This document shows positions 9,516 through 18,554 of a DNA stretch of 64,000 nt, one piece after another (position 1 is the stretch's first letter; every line of letters starts with the position of its first letter). The stretch is from an uncultured Agrobacterium sp. (lineage in GTDB: Bacteria; Pseudomonadota; Alphaproteobacteria; Rhizobiales; Rhizobiaceae), in NCBI GenBank assembly GCA_913777615.1, contig CAJYTK010000001.1, positions 1 to 64,000 on the forward strand. The letters run 5' to 3'. A program made the position numbers and the translations under genes. The notes beneath the pieces are model-generated. The model did not search any database. It saw nothing but the letters and a program-made list of their open reading frames with translations, and was not told the DNA's origin.

Positions 9516-11050
9516 CAGTTCTTCTCCCCTGAGCGCATGATAGCGCGCATGATGCTTTCCTGGCTCGCCTCTCCCTTCGGCAATTCGGCGACAATCCGTC
9601 CTTCGTTCATCACGTAGATGCGGTCGCAGTTGCCAAGCAGCTCGGGCATTTCCGATGAGATCATCAAAACGCCCTTACCGTCGGCGGCAAGCTGGTTGAT
9701 AATGGTGTAAATTTCATATTTCGCACCGACGTCGATACCGCGCGTCGGTTCGTCCAGAATAAGCACGTCCGGATTGGAGAACAGCCATTTGGACAGCACG
9801 ACCTTTTGCTGGTTGCCGCCCGACAGATTGACCGTTTCCTGGAAGATGCCGGAAGAGCGAATACGCAAGCGCTTGCGGAAATCGGACGCGACCTGCATTT
9901 CCTTGATGTCGTCAATGACGGTAGCAGACGAGACACCGGCAAGATTGGCAAGCGTCGTGTTGTGCAAAATATTGTCGTTCAGCACGAGACCCAGATGCTT
10001 GCGGTCTTCGGTCACGTAGGCCAGGCCGGCGTCGATCGCCTTGCGAACGGTGCTCACATCCACCGGCTTGCCGTGGATCAGAACATCGCCGGAGATCTTG
10101 TGACCATAGGACTTGCCGAACACGCTCATGGCGAATTCGGTGCGACCTGCACCCATGAGACCCGCAATACCGACAACCTCGCCCTTACGGACATTGATGT
10201 TGATATCGTGCAGGACCTGACGATCGCGGTGCTGCTGGTGATAGGCGTTCCAGTTCTTGACTTCGAGAATGGTCTCGCCGATCGGCACATCGCGCGGCGG
10301 ATAGCGGTCTTCCAGATCGCGGCCCACCATGTTGCGGATGATCACGTCTTCGCTGATCTCTTCCTTATGGCAGTCGAGCGTCTTCACCGTCATGCCGTCG
10401 CGCAGCACGGTGATCTGGTCGGCCACCTTGCGCACTTCGTTCAGCTTGTGAGTGATGATGATCGAGGTCAGCCCTTGCGTGCGGAACTCCATCAGGAGGT
10501 TGAGCAGCGCTTCGGAATCGCTTTCGTTCAGCGATGCGGTCGGCTCGTCGAGGATCAGAAGCTTCACGCTCTTCGACAGCGCCTTGGCGATTTCCACCAG
10601 CTGCTGCTTGCCGACACCGATATCGGTGATGAGCGTTTCGGGCGATTCCTTCAGGCCGACCTTCTTCAGCAACTCGCGTGTGCGCGTGAATGTCTGCTGC
10701 CAGCTGATGACGCCGTTCTGCGCGACCTCGTTGCCGAGAAAAATGTTTTCTGCAATCGACAGAAGCGGCACGAGCGCCAGCTCCTGGTGAATGATGATGA
10801 TGCCGATATCTTCACTGTCGTTGATGGCGCGGAAATTGCGCAGCTCACCCTCGTAGTGGATTTCGCCGTCATAGGTGCCAGCGGGATAAACGCCGGAAAG
10901 GACCTTCATAAGGGTCGACTTTCCCGCGCCATTCTCGCCGACGAGCGCATGTATCTCACCCTGACGAACCTTGAGGTTCACGTTTTGCAGCGCTTTCACG
11001 CCCGGAAACGTTTTGGTGATGTTGCGCATTTCGAGAATGGTGTTGTCCAT
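9515..11050 (-). CDS. gguA: GguA, sugar ABC transporter ATPase
   Basis: A 511-residue double ATPase of the MglA/XylG/RbsA class. The first domain has Walker [14 protein letters not shown] near residue 38 and Walker [12 protein letters not shown]. The second has the signature [15 protein letters not shown] and Walker [14 protein letters not shown]. As usual for this class, its second Walker A is degenerate ([16 protein letters not shown]). It powers import of aldoses bound by ChvE. The gene starts 90 bases after chvE, across a strong hairpin that probably reduces its expression relative to chvE. Confidence 0.95.
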   Translation of the reverse strand: MDNTILEMRNITKTFPGVKALQNVNLKVRQGEIHALVGENGAGKSTLMKVLSGVYPAGTYDGEIHYEGELRNFRAINDSEDIGIIIIHQELALVPLLSIAENIFLGNEVAQNGVISWQQTFTRTRELLKKVGLKESPETLITDIGVGKQQLVEIAKALSKSVKLLILDEPTASLNESDSEALLNLLMEFRTQGLTSIIITHKLNEVRKVADQITVLRDGMTVKTLDCHKEEISEDVIIRNMVGRDLEDRYPPRDVPIGETILEVKNWNAYHQQHRDRQVLHDININVRKGEVVGIAGLMGAGRTEFAMSVFGKSYGHKISGDVLIHGKPVDVSTVRKAIDAGLAYVTEDRKHLGLVLNDNILHNTTLANLAGVSSATVIDDIKEMQVASDFRKRLRIRSSGIFQETVNLSGGNQQKVVLSKWLFSNPDVLILDEPTRGIDVGAKYEIYTIINQLAADGKGVLMISSEMPELLGNCDRIYVMNEGRIVAELPKGEASQESIMRAIMRSGEKN

Positions 11051-11095
11051 ATCACAATCCTGCGCCGTACAATCCGGCGTTCTTATGTGGGTAAA

Positions 11096-11123
11096 CGGGG
11101 AGCGACGATCACGTCGCTCCCCG
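11096..11123 (-). promoter_or_regulatory. Strong hairpin between chvE and gguA
   Basis: A perfect 12-bp stem (CGGGGAGCGACG / CGTCGCTCCCCG) with a 4-base loop lies in the 90-base gap between chvE and gguA. No long U-tract follows on the minus strand. Such structures after binding-protein genes commonly stabilise the upstream mRNA and partly terminate transcription, which gives excess binding protein over the transporter. The role here is inferred from position. Confidence 0.65.
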
Positions 11124-11140
11124 TCACGATCATGAAGAAA

Positions 11141-12205
11141 TTACTTCAGCTGGTCGGCCTTGTAGTAACCGCTTCCAACCAGAACCTTTTCAGCATTGTC
11201 CTTGGTCACGAGAACCGGCTTCAGCAGGTAGGACGGAACAACCTTGACGCCGTTTTCGTAGGTCTTGGTGTCGTTGACTTCAGGCTCTTTGCCTTCCATC
11301 AGCGCGTTGACCATGTTGACGGTAACCTTGGCGAGTTCGCGGGTGTCCTTGAAGACGGTCGAGTACTGTTCGCCAGCCATGATGGACTTGACGGACGGAA
11401 CTTCAGCGTCCTGACCGGAAACGACCGGCAGCGGCTGGTCCTTGGAACCGTAACCTACGCCCTTGAGCGAGGAGATGATACCGATGGAGATGCCGTCGTA
11501 AGGCGACAGAACCGCATCAAGCTTGGCGTCGGTGTAGTAAGCGGAGAGCAGGTTGTCCATACGAGCCTGGGCTGTTGCCGGATCCCAACGCAGCGTACCG
11601 ACCTTGTCCATGCCCATCTGGCCGGACTTCACGACGAGCTTGCCGCTGTCGATGTAAGGCTTCAGGACAGACATCGCGCCATCATAGAAGAAGAACGCGT
11701 TGTTGTCGTCCGGCGAACCACCGAAGAGCTCGATGTTGAACGGACCCTTGCCGTCCTTCAGGCCAAGCTTGTCGGCAATAGAGGTTGCCTGCAGAACGCC
11801 AACCTGGAAGTTATCGAAGGTTGCGTAGTAGCTGACGTCGCCGCTGTTACGGATCAGGCGGTCATAGGCGATAACCTTGATGCCCTGTTCGCCAGCCTGC
11901 TTGAGAACGTCCGACAGAGTCGTGCCGTCGATCGAAGCGATAACGAGGACCTTGACGCCCTTCGTGACCATGTTTTCGATCTGGGAAAGCTGGTTCGGAA
12001 TGTCGTCGTCAGCATACTGAAGATCGGTCGTGTAGCCGGCGTCTTTCAGCTGCTTGACGATGTTGTTGCCGTCGTCGATCCAGCGAGCCGAGGACTTGGT
12101 TGGCATGGCGATACCAACCGTGCCCTTGTCCTGCGCCCAGACGGGCGACGCAAATGCTGCAGCGCCGATGGCGCAGGCAGCAAACAACGAAATGATGGAT
12201 TTCAT
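11141..12205 (-). CDS. chvE: ChvE, periplasmic sugar-binding protein
   Basis: A 354-residue periplasmic binding protein (Peripla_BP_4, xylose/galactose type). The signal peptide is visible ([15 protein letters not shown], cleavage near ASPVWAQD). The mature protein starts [20 protein letters not shown], the characteristic ChvE N-terminus. In Agrobacterium ChvE binds galactose, glucose, arabinose and related aldoses, hands them to GguAB, and also docks on VirA to boost vir induction. GGGAGAG lies about six bases before the ATG. Its divergent neighbour is gbpR, its known regulator. Confidence 0.95.
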   Translation of the reverse strand: MKSIISLFAACAIGAAAFASPVWAQDKGTVGIAMPTKSSARWIDDGNNIVKQLKDAGYTTDLQYADDDIPNQLSQIENMVTKGVKVLVIASIDGTTLSDVLKQAGEQGIKVIAYDRLIRNSGDVSYYATFDNFQVGVLQATSIADKLGLKDGKGPFNIELFGGSPDDNNAFFFYDGAMSVLKPYIDSGKLVVKSGQMGMDKVGTLRWDPATAQARMDNLLSAYYTDAKLDAVLSPYDGISIGIISSLKGVGYGSKDQPLPVVSGQDAEVPSVKSIMAGEQYSTVFKDTRELAKVTVNMVNALMEGKEPEVNDTKTYENGVKVVPSYLLKPVLVTKDNAEKVLVGSGYYKADQLK

Positions 12206-12471
12206 GAACTCTCTCCCTTGGAACCCTTTTAGGCACCTGTATCCTTACAGACTGCCGTCAAATCCATGCGCGGTAGTGAAGAATCGAGCTTACTCGAACG
12301 GGCTCCCTGAGCTATTCCGTCTTTCACCGCTCCTCCCCGGCATGAGGTGCAAACTGTTCTGAATCCATATAACTGTCAAATAGAATATCTCTCTTTTCCT
12401 ATATCTTTTTTGGTATATTAAATCGATATAAATTTTTGTCGGGCGCGTTAACAGCTCAGAAGGCACGAAAA
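12206..12471. promoter_or_regulatory. Divergent chvE-gbpR control region
   Basis: A 266-base, AT-rich divergent intergenic region. On the minus strand a perfect -35 TTGACA occupies 12379-12374 and could drive chvE. Around 12384-12405 an interrupted repeat (AATAT - 12 bases - ATATC) resembles a LysR-type operator. On the plus strand AGAAGG at 12458-12463 sets the gbpR start at 12472. Control of chvE by GbpR is known in Agrobacterium; the exact site here is inferred. Confidence 0.5.
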
Positions 12472-13458
12472 ATGGAACGGGATGAAACAAATCTGAGTGA
12501 GCTTCCCTCCGTTACAGAAGACAACCCCCTGTTGCGCGCAGGGTTGAAAATGACCCATCTACGTATGCTTGTGATGGTAGAAGAACACGGTCAGGTCAGC
12601 GCGGCCGCGACCGCGCTCAACATGACGCAGCCAGCCGCATCGCGAATCCTGTCGGAAATGGAAGCCATTGTGAAAAGCCCGCTTTGCCAGCGGGCATCGC
12701 GTGGCGTGGTGTTAACCAAGTTTGGAAAAGCCCTGGCAACACGCGCCAAGAAGATTCTGCTGGAGCTCCGAGAGGCGAGTCGCGAACTGGCGCAGATGAA
12801 ATCGGGAAGCGGCGGATCGGTCTATATCGGGTCCGTTACGGCTCCGGCCATCAGCATGGTGGTGCCGGCCTTGCGCAAGGCGATGGACATCTATCCCGGC
12901 ATCGAGATCAGCGTTCAGGTGGAAACCAGCAATATTCTCGCACGCGAGCTCTTGGCCGCACGGCATGACTTCGTCATCGGCCGCATTCCCGACGATCTCG
13001 ACCCGGCTCTGTTCAACGCCCATGAAATCGGCATCGAACGCGCCTGTCTTCTGGTCGGCAAGAATCATCCGTTGCTCCAGAACCCTCCGGCGAGGTTGGA
13101 GGACCTTTGCGATTACGACTGGGTGTTCCAGCCTCCGGGCACGCTGCTTCGGCGCACGATCGAGGATGTCTTCCTGTCGCATGGCGTTTCGCTGCCGCGC
13201 AATATCATCAACACGCCGTCCACCGTGCTGACACTCGCCATCGTTTCCGCCACCAATGCGATCGCGCCACTGGCGCTGGAAATGGCTGAATTCGTGTCCG
13301 GCCAGCACGCCCCCATAGGCGAGATTCGCATTCTGCCGACCGATTTCGAACTGAGCGTCAAACCCTTCAGCCTGCTGACGGTCAAAGACCGGGTATTGCC
13401 GCCAAGTGCGCAGCTTCTCTATGACCTGATACTCGATGAGAGCCGCAAAAGCGCATGA
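12472..13458 (+). CDS. gbpR: GbpR, LysR-type regulator of chvE
   Basis: A 328-residue LysR-type regulator. The N-terminal winged helix-turn-helix (LRMLVMVEEHGQVSAAATAL, then NMTQPAASRILSEME) is complete, and a two-lobed ligand-binding domain follows from about residue 115. It is divergent from chvE, the arrangement described for gbpR (galactose-binding-protein regulator) in Agrobacterium, where it activates chvE in response to sugars. The frame can extend to a TTG at 12436, but the ATG at 12472 has AGAAGG eight bases upstream and is preferred. Confidence 0.9.
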   Translation: MERDETNLSELPSVTEDNPLLRAGLKMTHLRMLVMVEEHGQVSAAATALNMTQPAASRILSEMEAIVKSPLCQRASRGVVLTKFGKALATRAKKILLELREASRELAQMKSGSGGSVYIGSVTAPAISMVVPALRKAMDIYPGIEISVQVETSNILARELLAARHDFVIGRIPDDLDPALFNAHEIGIERACLLVGKNHPLLQNPPARLEDLCDYDWVFQPPGTLLRRTIEDVFLSHGVSLPRNIINTPSTVLTLAIVSATNAIAPLALEMAEFVSGQHAPIGEIRILPTDFELSVKPFSLLTVKDRVLPPSAQLLYDLILDESRKSA

Positions 13459-13620
13459 TACTTAAGCCTCGGGCAACATTGCGATGATTGTCTACCGAGG
13501 CGCCACCACCGCGCATGCCCTCAATCAGCCCGACAAAGGTTCGGCGCTTACATCATCGTCACGACACTCGGAATTAAGTTTCGAAAGACGATGATACGAC
13601 CTTAAAAGAGTGGGAACGTC

Positions 13621-14115
13621 ATGCTTTTCGGCCAGTCGGTTTTTCAGTCTGTTGTCGCCCGCCTTGAGCGCGAAGCGGAAGAACTGCCCGAGGAGGAAGA
13701 TCCGGCAATCTTCAGCCGCCGCATCATCTTCGATCCTGGCCCACTCAAGACATCCGACATGCCGGAGATGGAGGCGGACAATCGACCGCTCTCGGCCTAT
13801 CTCGACCTTCTGGAAGATGCGCCACTCTTGGAAGGGCCCGTGCCGGCACAAGACACAGAAGACCCGCCTCCAGCCGTCATGCCCGCCTACCTGCAGAAGA
13901 CATCGCTCGCCGAGGTGAGCGATGAGCTTGGCATTGGCGAACACGATACGCTGGACAGCCTGACCGAGAAGCGCCGCCGCTTCGCGCGGCTCAATCATCC
14001 AGATGCGGTGCCCGCCGCATTTCGCCAGAACGCCCATCTGCGCATGACCGCAGCCAATCTCCTTATCGATCAGGCCATCCGGCTTCTGGCATTACAGGGC
14101 GTAAACCGTCGCTAA
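13621..14115 (+). CDS. J-domain-like protein, unknown function
   Basis: A 164-residue soluble protein. The first 100 residues are acidic and proline-rich (EEDPAIFSRRIIF, AQDTEDPPPAV) and look disordered. The last 60 residues resemble a shortened J-domain: helix LTEKRRRFARLNHPDAVP carries the HPD tripeptide, followed by a helix LRMTAANLLIDQAIRLLA. J-domains stimulate Hsp70 (DnaK) through HPD, so it may be a specialised co-chaperone, but the lysine-rich helix II is not obvious. It stands alone, 162 bases after gbpR. Confidence 0.6.
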   Translation: MLFGQSVFQSVVARLEREAEELPEEEDPAIFSRRIIFDPGPLKTSDMPEMEADNRPLSAYLDLLEDAPLLEGPVPAQDTEDPPPAVMPAYLQKTSLAEVSDELGIGEHDTLDSLTEKRRRFARLNHPDAVPAAFRQNAHLRMTAANLLIDQAIRLLALQGVNRR

Positions 14116-14123
14116 CTTACCCT

Positions 14124-14351
14124 TCAATCCTGCTCTGATGTCGAAATGGTGTCTTCAGGCTTATCCACGGAGGGCTTGAAGGTCAGCAGCAACGCATAGG
14201 CAGCATAGAGCGCCAGTCCACCGACAAGCGTCGACCAGAAGGGTTCATGATTGACGAATTCAACGACTGCCCAGCCAGCGCAGGCGCCGACGATCAAGAG
14301 CCGCACCCAGAGCGGACGATACATGGGGTGGTTGGTGTCGATAAAAAGCAT
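14124..14351 (-). CDS. Small inner-membrane protein
   Basis: A 75-residue protein with two hydrophobic segments (WVRLLIVGACAGWAVVEFV and STLVGGLALYAAYALLLTF) and a polar C-terminus. The ATG at 14351 has GGAG six bases upstream. The longer frame to 14438 has no such support. It ends 8 bases from the J-domain-like gene, with which it converges. Family and role are not recognised. Confidence 0.6.
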   Translation of the reverse strand: MLFIDTNHPMYRPLWVRLLIVGACAGWAVVEFVNHEPFWSTLVGGLALYAAYALLLTFKPSVDKPEDTISTSEQD

Positions 14352-14593
14352 GGTTTCTCCATCGTGCCACGCGCGCCTCTCCTTAAAGAAACCGGCGCAA
14401 GCTCGAAATCGGCACGTCCGGGCAGCATATCCCCCCAAGAGGCGGCAGAATGCAAGACCGCAAGATCAAGAGCGAGGGGATAATCGAACGCCCAAACCTG
14501 ATTGTGATCGAAGGAACGTCTTCCTCCGCCTCATCTCGTGACGGAATAGCGGGGCAACCTGTTGATCGCAGTTCAAGGGCAGTAAGGTGTCAT

Positions 14594-14621
14594 AAAACAA
14601 AAACGGTGCGCATCGGCACCG
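14594..14621 (-). terminator. Rho-independent terminator of marR gene
   Basis: On the minus strand CGGTGC - CGATGC - GCACCG is followed directly by TTTTTGTTTT, a textbook intrinsic terminator about 40 bases downstream of the MarR-family gene stop. Confidence 0.85.
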
Positions 14622-14662
14622 CTTCGTCATCGTTCATAAATGCGGGGGGCGATGAGTGATGA

Positions 14663-15184
14663 TCACTCTTCGATCTTGCGCAACAGGCCGACCAGCTGAT
14701 CGCGGGCTTTCTCGCCGCCCAGCCTGCGAACGACCTTGTCCTCATGCGCCTTCCATACCCGCTGGATATCGTCGAGCAGGGCGTTCCCATCTTCTGTCAT
14801 TTCCAGATAATGAACACGCCTGTCGGTCAGGGATTTGCGTCGGCTCAGAAGCCCCTTCTCCTCAAGCCCGTCGATGATCGCGACGAAATTCGCCCGCTGA
14901 ATGCCGAGCGCTTCAGCCACATCGCTCTGCTTTAGATCGGAATTGTTGGACACGACGACAAGAACGGAAAAATCTGCCGGCCGAAGACCGTAGCCGAGAA
15001 GATTTTCGTTAAACTCACTGACCACTGCAAGTTGTGCCTTGCGAAGCCGGTAAAGCACTGCATCGGACAGGATAGAGTAGTCGATATCCAGCTTCGCACG
15101 TTTGGACTGATCAGGAGACGACTCTTTCGTCTCCGAATATTTCCCCTTCGCCCGACCTTGCTCGAAAGCGATATCCAAAGTCAT
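14663..15184 (-). CDS. MarR-family transcriptional regulator
   Basis: A 173-residue regulator. After a polar 30-residue N-terminal tail, the dimerisation helix (YSILSDAVLYRLRKAQLAVV) leads into a winged helix-turn-helix (LKQSDVAEALGIQRANFVAII) and the wing with the family signature LTDRRVHYLEMTEDG. MarR proteins repress genes for efflux or aromatic-compound metabolism and release DNA on ligand binding. No target gene is adjacent, so it may act elsewhere or on itself. An intrinsic terminator follows it. Confidence 0.88.
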   Translation of the reverse strand: MTLDIAFEQGRAKGKYSETKESSPDQSKRAKLDIDYSILSDAVLYRLRKAQLAVVSEFNENLLGYGLRPADFSVLVVVSNNSDLKQSDVAEALGIQRANFVAIIDGLEEKGLLSRRKSLTDRRVHYLEMTEDGNALLDDIQRVWKAHEDKVVRRLGGEKARDQLVGLLRKIEE

Positions 15185-15656
15185 CCCGGTCTCCTGTCGA
15201 CAATCGTCATATAGTGGAAGCTGTTGAAATATGTTTATTAGAACAATGTTTAATAGTAATTAATCCAGCGGTCTAGTCTTTGAAGGAGCGAAAACTTATA
15301 GAGCGCTGATCGCCATGCGCCGCTTCTATACTGCAGGACTGAATATTGGCGTCGATAACCAATATATTGTAAATGCATCATTAATTCAGTCTCCGACACC
15401 CTTTAGAACACTCCCAGAAAGCGTCGCTGCGCCCGGGTAATTGCGGTTCAGTCTTCGAAAAAACGACGACTGTTAATTTACGCCCGCAAGAAATTGGGTG
15501 CAATCCTAAGATGTGACATATAACAGATGATTTATCATGTTTCTTCACCTTTCAGCCTTTGGTCGGAGCCAGCGGCATTTTAAAGATTGAAGAGACGTGA
15601 AAGCTGGTTTAAGAAACCGACCATATTAAAACGCGACTCGAAGCCGCGTCTTAAGG
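15185..15656. other. Long intergenic region before tRNA-Arg
   Basis: A 472-base non-coding stretch that should hold the marR promoter (minus) and the tRNA promoter (plus). The part near marR (15225-15265) is AT-rich with a TGTT-N6-AACA half-palindrome that could be a MarR autoregulatory site. I find no gene and no clear small-RNA signature. Confidence 0.35.
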
Positions 15657-15733
15657 GCACCCGTAGCTCAGCTGGATAGAGTGTTGGATTCCGATTCCAA
15701 AGGTCACAGGTTCGAATCCTGTCGGGTGCGCCA
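15657..15733 (+). tRNA. tRNA-Arg (anticodon CCG)
   Basis: A complete 77-nt cloverleaf: acceptor stem GCACCCG/CGGGTGC, D-arm GCTC...GAGT, anticodon stem TTGGA/TCCAA with loop TTCCGAT (anticodon CCG, reads CGG), variable loop AGGTC, T-arm ACAGG-TTCGAAT-CCTGT, discriminator G, and an encoded CCA. tRNA-Arg 3' ends are common integration sites, and the region beyond it is partly decayed, but no repeat of its 3' end was found in the window. Confidence 0.97.
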
Positions 15734-15847
15734 TTTATTTCAACCCTCGCGCGGCAAATATCCGATGATGTACCATACCTCGTGATGTGGGCCGTCGGCA
15801 TGGTTTTGATCTTGCTTTGGCTGGCGATATGGCTTGCGCGAAAGTAG
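15731..15847 (+). pseudogene. Possible 3' remnant of a membrane-protein gene
   Basis: Directly after the tRNA, one frame is open to a TAG at 15845-15847 and reads as the end of a membrane protein (RQISDDVPYLVMWAVG, then VLILLWLAIWLARK). It runs back into the tRNA without a start or ribosome-binding site. It may be a gene tail left when something inserted or was lost beside the tRNA, or it may be chance. Confidence 0.25.
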
Positions 15848-15877
15848 ACCCTTTGTGTCGCCTCGACCATGGCTTCA

Positions 15878-16567
15878 TCAGACCGCGCCGGGAGCGATGC
15901 TTTTAGCTTCGAACGTGATCAGCACGGCGGCGACCAACGCAGCAATCGTCGCCAACAGAAATACAATGACGAAAGTTGCAGCAGCTCTCATCCCTCCCAT
16001 ATGGACATCGCGCATAAACCAGCGGATCTGCGCCTGCGCATACCATATAGTTGCGACCGCTATTGTTATGAGACCTGCTAGAACACCTTCGTGTCCCGGC
16101 ATACTGAGAAAATCAAATCCAAGCCCAAGCACGAAAGCAAAGGGCGCTGCCACGTAGCACTGGCTAAAGAATGGTGGGCGTAGGGAATCGCGGGTGATTA
16201 GGACTTTCCTTGATCGAAGCAGCGCGACGGCCATGCACAAGGGAAAGATTCCGAAAATAACGCCTCGTGCGATCAGAAGATTGGAGCCGGATCCTAAAGC
16301 CCTGACGGCAGTGGCGGCGTCGTAGATCGAGGGCAAAGCACCTGCGACGCCTTGCGAAATCATCAGAGTAATCAACAGAAAAAGAGGCGGACTGAGGGTG
16401 TCCTCGTATTGGTCTTCGGGCTTGTCGGCCAGTTCGGTGTCTGCATAGCGCATCATCTCAAGCGGCCGCACGATGGAGCGCCACATGGTGATAGGATAGA
16501 AGACCAGCCACGACACCAACTCGTAGAGCAGTTCTTCGAGCGACTTCAGCAATTTCATGAAGTCCAT
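15878..16567 (-). CDS. Multi-pass membrane protein (Yip1-like)
   Basis: A 229-residue integral membrane protein with an amphipathic N-terminal helix (MDFMKLLKSLEELLYELVSW) and about five hydrophobic segments. The motif WRSIVRPLEMMRYADTELAD and loop DTLSPPLFLLITLMIS resemble Yip1/permease-like bacterial membrane proteins. No transport or catalytic motif is present. It lies alone in the partly decayed region after the tRNA. Its function is unknown. Confidence 0.6.
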   Translation of the reverse strand: MDFMKLLKSLEELLYELVSWLVFYPITMWRSIVRPLEMMRYADTELADKPEDQYEDTLSPPLFLLITLMISQGVAGALPSIYDAATAVRALGSGSNLLIARGVIFGIFPLCMAVALLRSRKVLITRDSLRPPFFSQCYVAAPFAFVLGLGFDFLSMPGHEGVLAGLITIAVATIWYAQAQIRWFMRDVHMGGMRAAATFVIVFLLATIAALVAAVLITFEAKSIAPGAV

Positions 16568-16796
16568 AGGCTCAATCCTCCCATTAGACGGATACCTGGA
16601 AAGTGCGCTCTCATACCAGCGACGAGCGCCTGCGTCATGGCGCCACTGCTTGCAGTCGTTACCGTGTGTGTGGCTCTATGATGATGCTCGTCACCGTTGC
16701 TGTCGGGATGGGAGCGACGACTAGCCGCCGTAGCGGATTCGGGATAGGTGATTTAGAAATCAGTCTTTGCTAACATACGACCGGAGGAGACGATAG

Positions 16797-17195
16797 ATGC
16801 GGATATTTAAAAGCCTGATGGTGTGTTCAGCCCTCCTGGCTGCGGCGCCATCGTTTGCGGATGCCACGAGACTCGAGGTCGTGCATTTCGCGGCAGGATC
16901 GTCCAGTTCTACCATCAAGTCTTCCGTGAAAGGCTATCAGACCGTTTAGTACTCGCTTTCCGTAACGGCCGGGCAGAAGATGAGCGTCCAGCTCGATTCC
17001 AAGAATTCCAGCCTGTATTTCAATGTGACGGCGCCGGGCGCTGAGGCGGCGATGTACAACAGTTCTATAGACGGCAACGGGACGACCATCACGATCCCTT
17101 CGAGCGGTAACTATCTCATCGACGTGTATCTCATGCGCAATGCGGCTAGGAGGAACGAGGCCGCCAGCTACGATCTAACGCTCTACGTTGAATAA
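16797..17195 (+). pseudogene. PliG-like secreted protein with internal TAG
   Basis: One frame runs 132 codons from an ATG with GGAGGAG upstream to the TAA ending at 17195, broken only by a TAG at 16947 (codon 51). The N-terminus is a signal peptide (LMVCSALLAAAPSFADA). The rest (VVHFAAGSSSSTIKSSVKGY, TAGQKMSVQLDSKNSSLYF, VYLMRNAARRNEAASY) matches the family of periplasmic proteins related to the g-type lysozyme inhibitor PliG, whose conserved end is VYLMR-AARR-E. Full length and frame are otherwise intact, so one base change inactivated it, unless the stop is a sequencing error or is read through. Confidence 0.75.
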
Positions 17196-17232
17196 GCGAT
17201 ACATATAGTAGAGCACAGATGGAGGATACGGC

Positions 17233-17874
17233 ATGGAAAAGTCGAGAACGTCCTCCGAGAGGGATCTCCCCTTCTACGATGGCGTGCCGGTTGATATCAA
17301 AGGGACCGGATTGCTCTTGATCGTCACATCAGTCTTGATCGCATTCCTGGCCCTTACTCTCATTCCGCTGCGCAGCTTTCCCTATAATCTGTTGCCGACA
17401 GCTCTGTTTGTTGGCATTCCGCTTCTGGCTCTGAGGGTCTCGGCAGGACAATACTGGATCTGCCTGTTCCATGCACTCAATGGCCGTTCTCTCGGGATCA
17501 TGCTGTTGTTCGGCCTCGCCACACTTGTGGGGTCAATCTCGGTCGGGTGGGTTTTGCAACAGTTTTCCGAGGTGCACGCTAATCCCGTCGCCAACGAAAT
17601 CGCACTCGTGTCCACGACAGAGATCGGCGAGGCATTTTTCGTTACCAGCGTTCAATTGGTCGGCGAGGAATTTCTCGGAATTTTACCTTTCCTCGCAGCA
17701 CTCTGGCTCTGCGTAAGGCACCTGGGCATGTCACGGAGATTGGGCATTCTGATCGCCCTCATTGTCTCAGGCCTCTCCTTCGGGGCAGCGCACCTCCCGA
17801 CCTATAACTGGCATTGGGCGCAGTCACTGATCGGTATCGGGTCTGCTCGGATTAGACTGGGTCCCAGACCTTGA
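17233..17874 (+). pseudogene. CPBP intramembrane protease, 3' truncated
   Basis: A 213-codon frame for a CPBP (Abi/CAAX-type) membrane protease. Hydrophobic segments start at LLLIVTSVLIAFLALTLI. The first catalytic motif lies in VGEEFLGILPF (glutamate pair) and the second in FGAAHLPTYNWHW. After AQSLIGIG the family continues for another helix and a third motif (H-x-x-x-N/D), but here the sequence switches at about 17850 to SARIRLGPRP and stops. The missing part is not found in other frames. The broken end abuts a broken cytochrome b561 gene on the other strand. Confidence 0.75.
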
Positions 17875-17935
17875 TATCCCGCTGGCCAGTGTCGGAGGGC
17901 GAGCCGCCCCCCGGTCTTGAACGGATAACGCTCAT
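17852..17935 (-). pseudogene. Cytochrome b561-type gene, 5' fragment only
   Basis: Three bases after the PepSY gene stop, an ATG at 17935 with AAGGGTGA upstream opens a 27-codon frame ending in RDIKVWDPV and a stop. KVWDPV is the conserved start of bacterial di-heme cytochrome b561 (normally KVWDPVVRI-HW). PepSY-cytochrome b561 pairs are common, which supports the identity. All transmembrane helices and heme histidines are missing; the sequence changes at the same point where the CPBP gene is cut. Confidence 0.7.
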
Positions 17936-17938
17936 AGA

Positions 17939-18202
17939 TCAGTCACCCTTCTGGACGATGTCGCCGGAGACCGGGTTGAAGTACACCTCGGCGCGCTGAC
18001 CATCCTTGTCCTTGCCGTAGATTTCGTAGCAGTTGCCCGTCACTTGAAAGGTCTTGACCTTGTAGCCGAGCGTATCAATCTTGGCCTTCATTGCGTCTTC
18101 CGACATCCACTTGGACTTAGGTTCAGCAGTGCAGCTTGGGCTGGCGAAAGCGAGTGCCGGTGTTGCTGCAATGACTGCGACTGTGGCGATGAGTTTCAAC
18201 AT
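17939..18202 (-). CDS. PepSY-domain periplasmic protein
   Basis: An 87-residue exported protein. The signal peptide is LKLIATVAVIAATPALAFA, and the mature part is a single PepSY-like domain (WMSEDAMKAKIDTLGYKVKTFQVTG, then CYEIYGKDKDGQRAEVYFNP). Two cysteines may form a disulfide. Small PepSY proteins are usually encoded with a cytochrome b561, and a fragment of such a gene follows directly, so this gene is probably an orphaned partner. Function is inferred as redox or ligand modulation in the periplasm. Confidence 0.8.
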   Translation of the reverse strand: MLKLIATVAVIAATPALAFASPSCTAEPKSKWMSEDAMKAKIDTLGYKVKTFQVTGNCYEIYGKDKDGQRAEVYFNPVSGDIVQKGD

Positions 18203-18554
18203 GTTTCGATCCTTTGATTACACCCGACTGGGCGACGACCGATGAGTAGCGGCAGTTTCCTGTCTGTTTGCTGTACGCTGTTTCATCAAACCACCAGGCT
18301 CTCTCGTCTTCATTGCAACCAAGCTGACTGCATCGACGCCGAGCGCTCGGTTCACGGTCGCTGGCGATGTTGATAAACGAATTCCGAGGTGGCGATCCGC
18401 AGCGGCGACTACGATGCGCTCGGTGACTTTAGCCGCGTCTGTGGGCGGACAAGCAAGTCGATGCGACACCGTGGCCAACAGTTTCAAATAGATGCAGAGG
18501 GATGCTCCCGTGCGCGATCTAGTCGATGACGGGCGTGGCGGGGTCAGCCGGCGC
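18203..18554. other. Gap without recognisable gene
   Basis: 352 bases upstream of the PepSY gene. A minus frame at 18218-18487 is open for 89 codons but has no known protein resemblance and poor start support, so I do not call it. The PepSY promoter should lie in here. Confidence 0.35.

Noticed and set aside
9806-12232. An 808-codon open frame on the plus strand
   Set aside because: It lies entirely antisense to gguA and chvE, has a biased histidine/aspartate composition and no domain; it is a shadow of high-GC codon use.
15657-15733. tRNA-Arg as the attachment site of an integrated element
   Set aside because: No integrase gene and no second copy of the tRNA 3' end in this window; the decay nearby is consistent but not enough.
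18218-18487. An 89-codon minus-strand frame upstream of the PepSY gene
   Set aside because: No ribosome-binding site, no recognisable domain, odd composition; not enough to call a gene.
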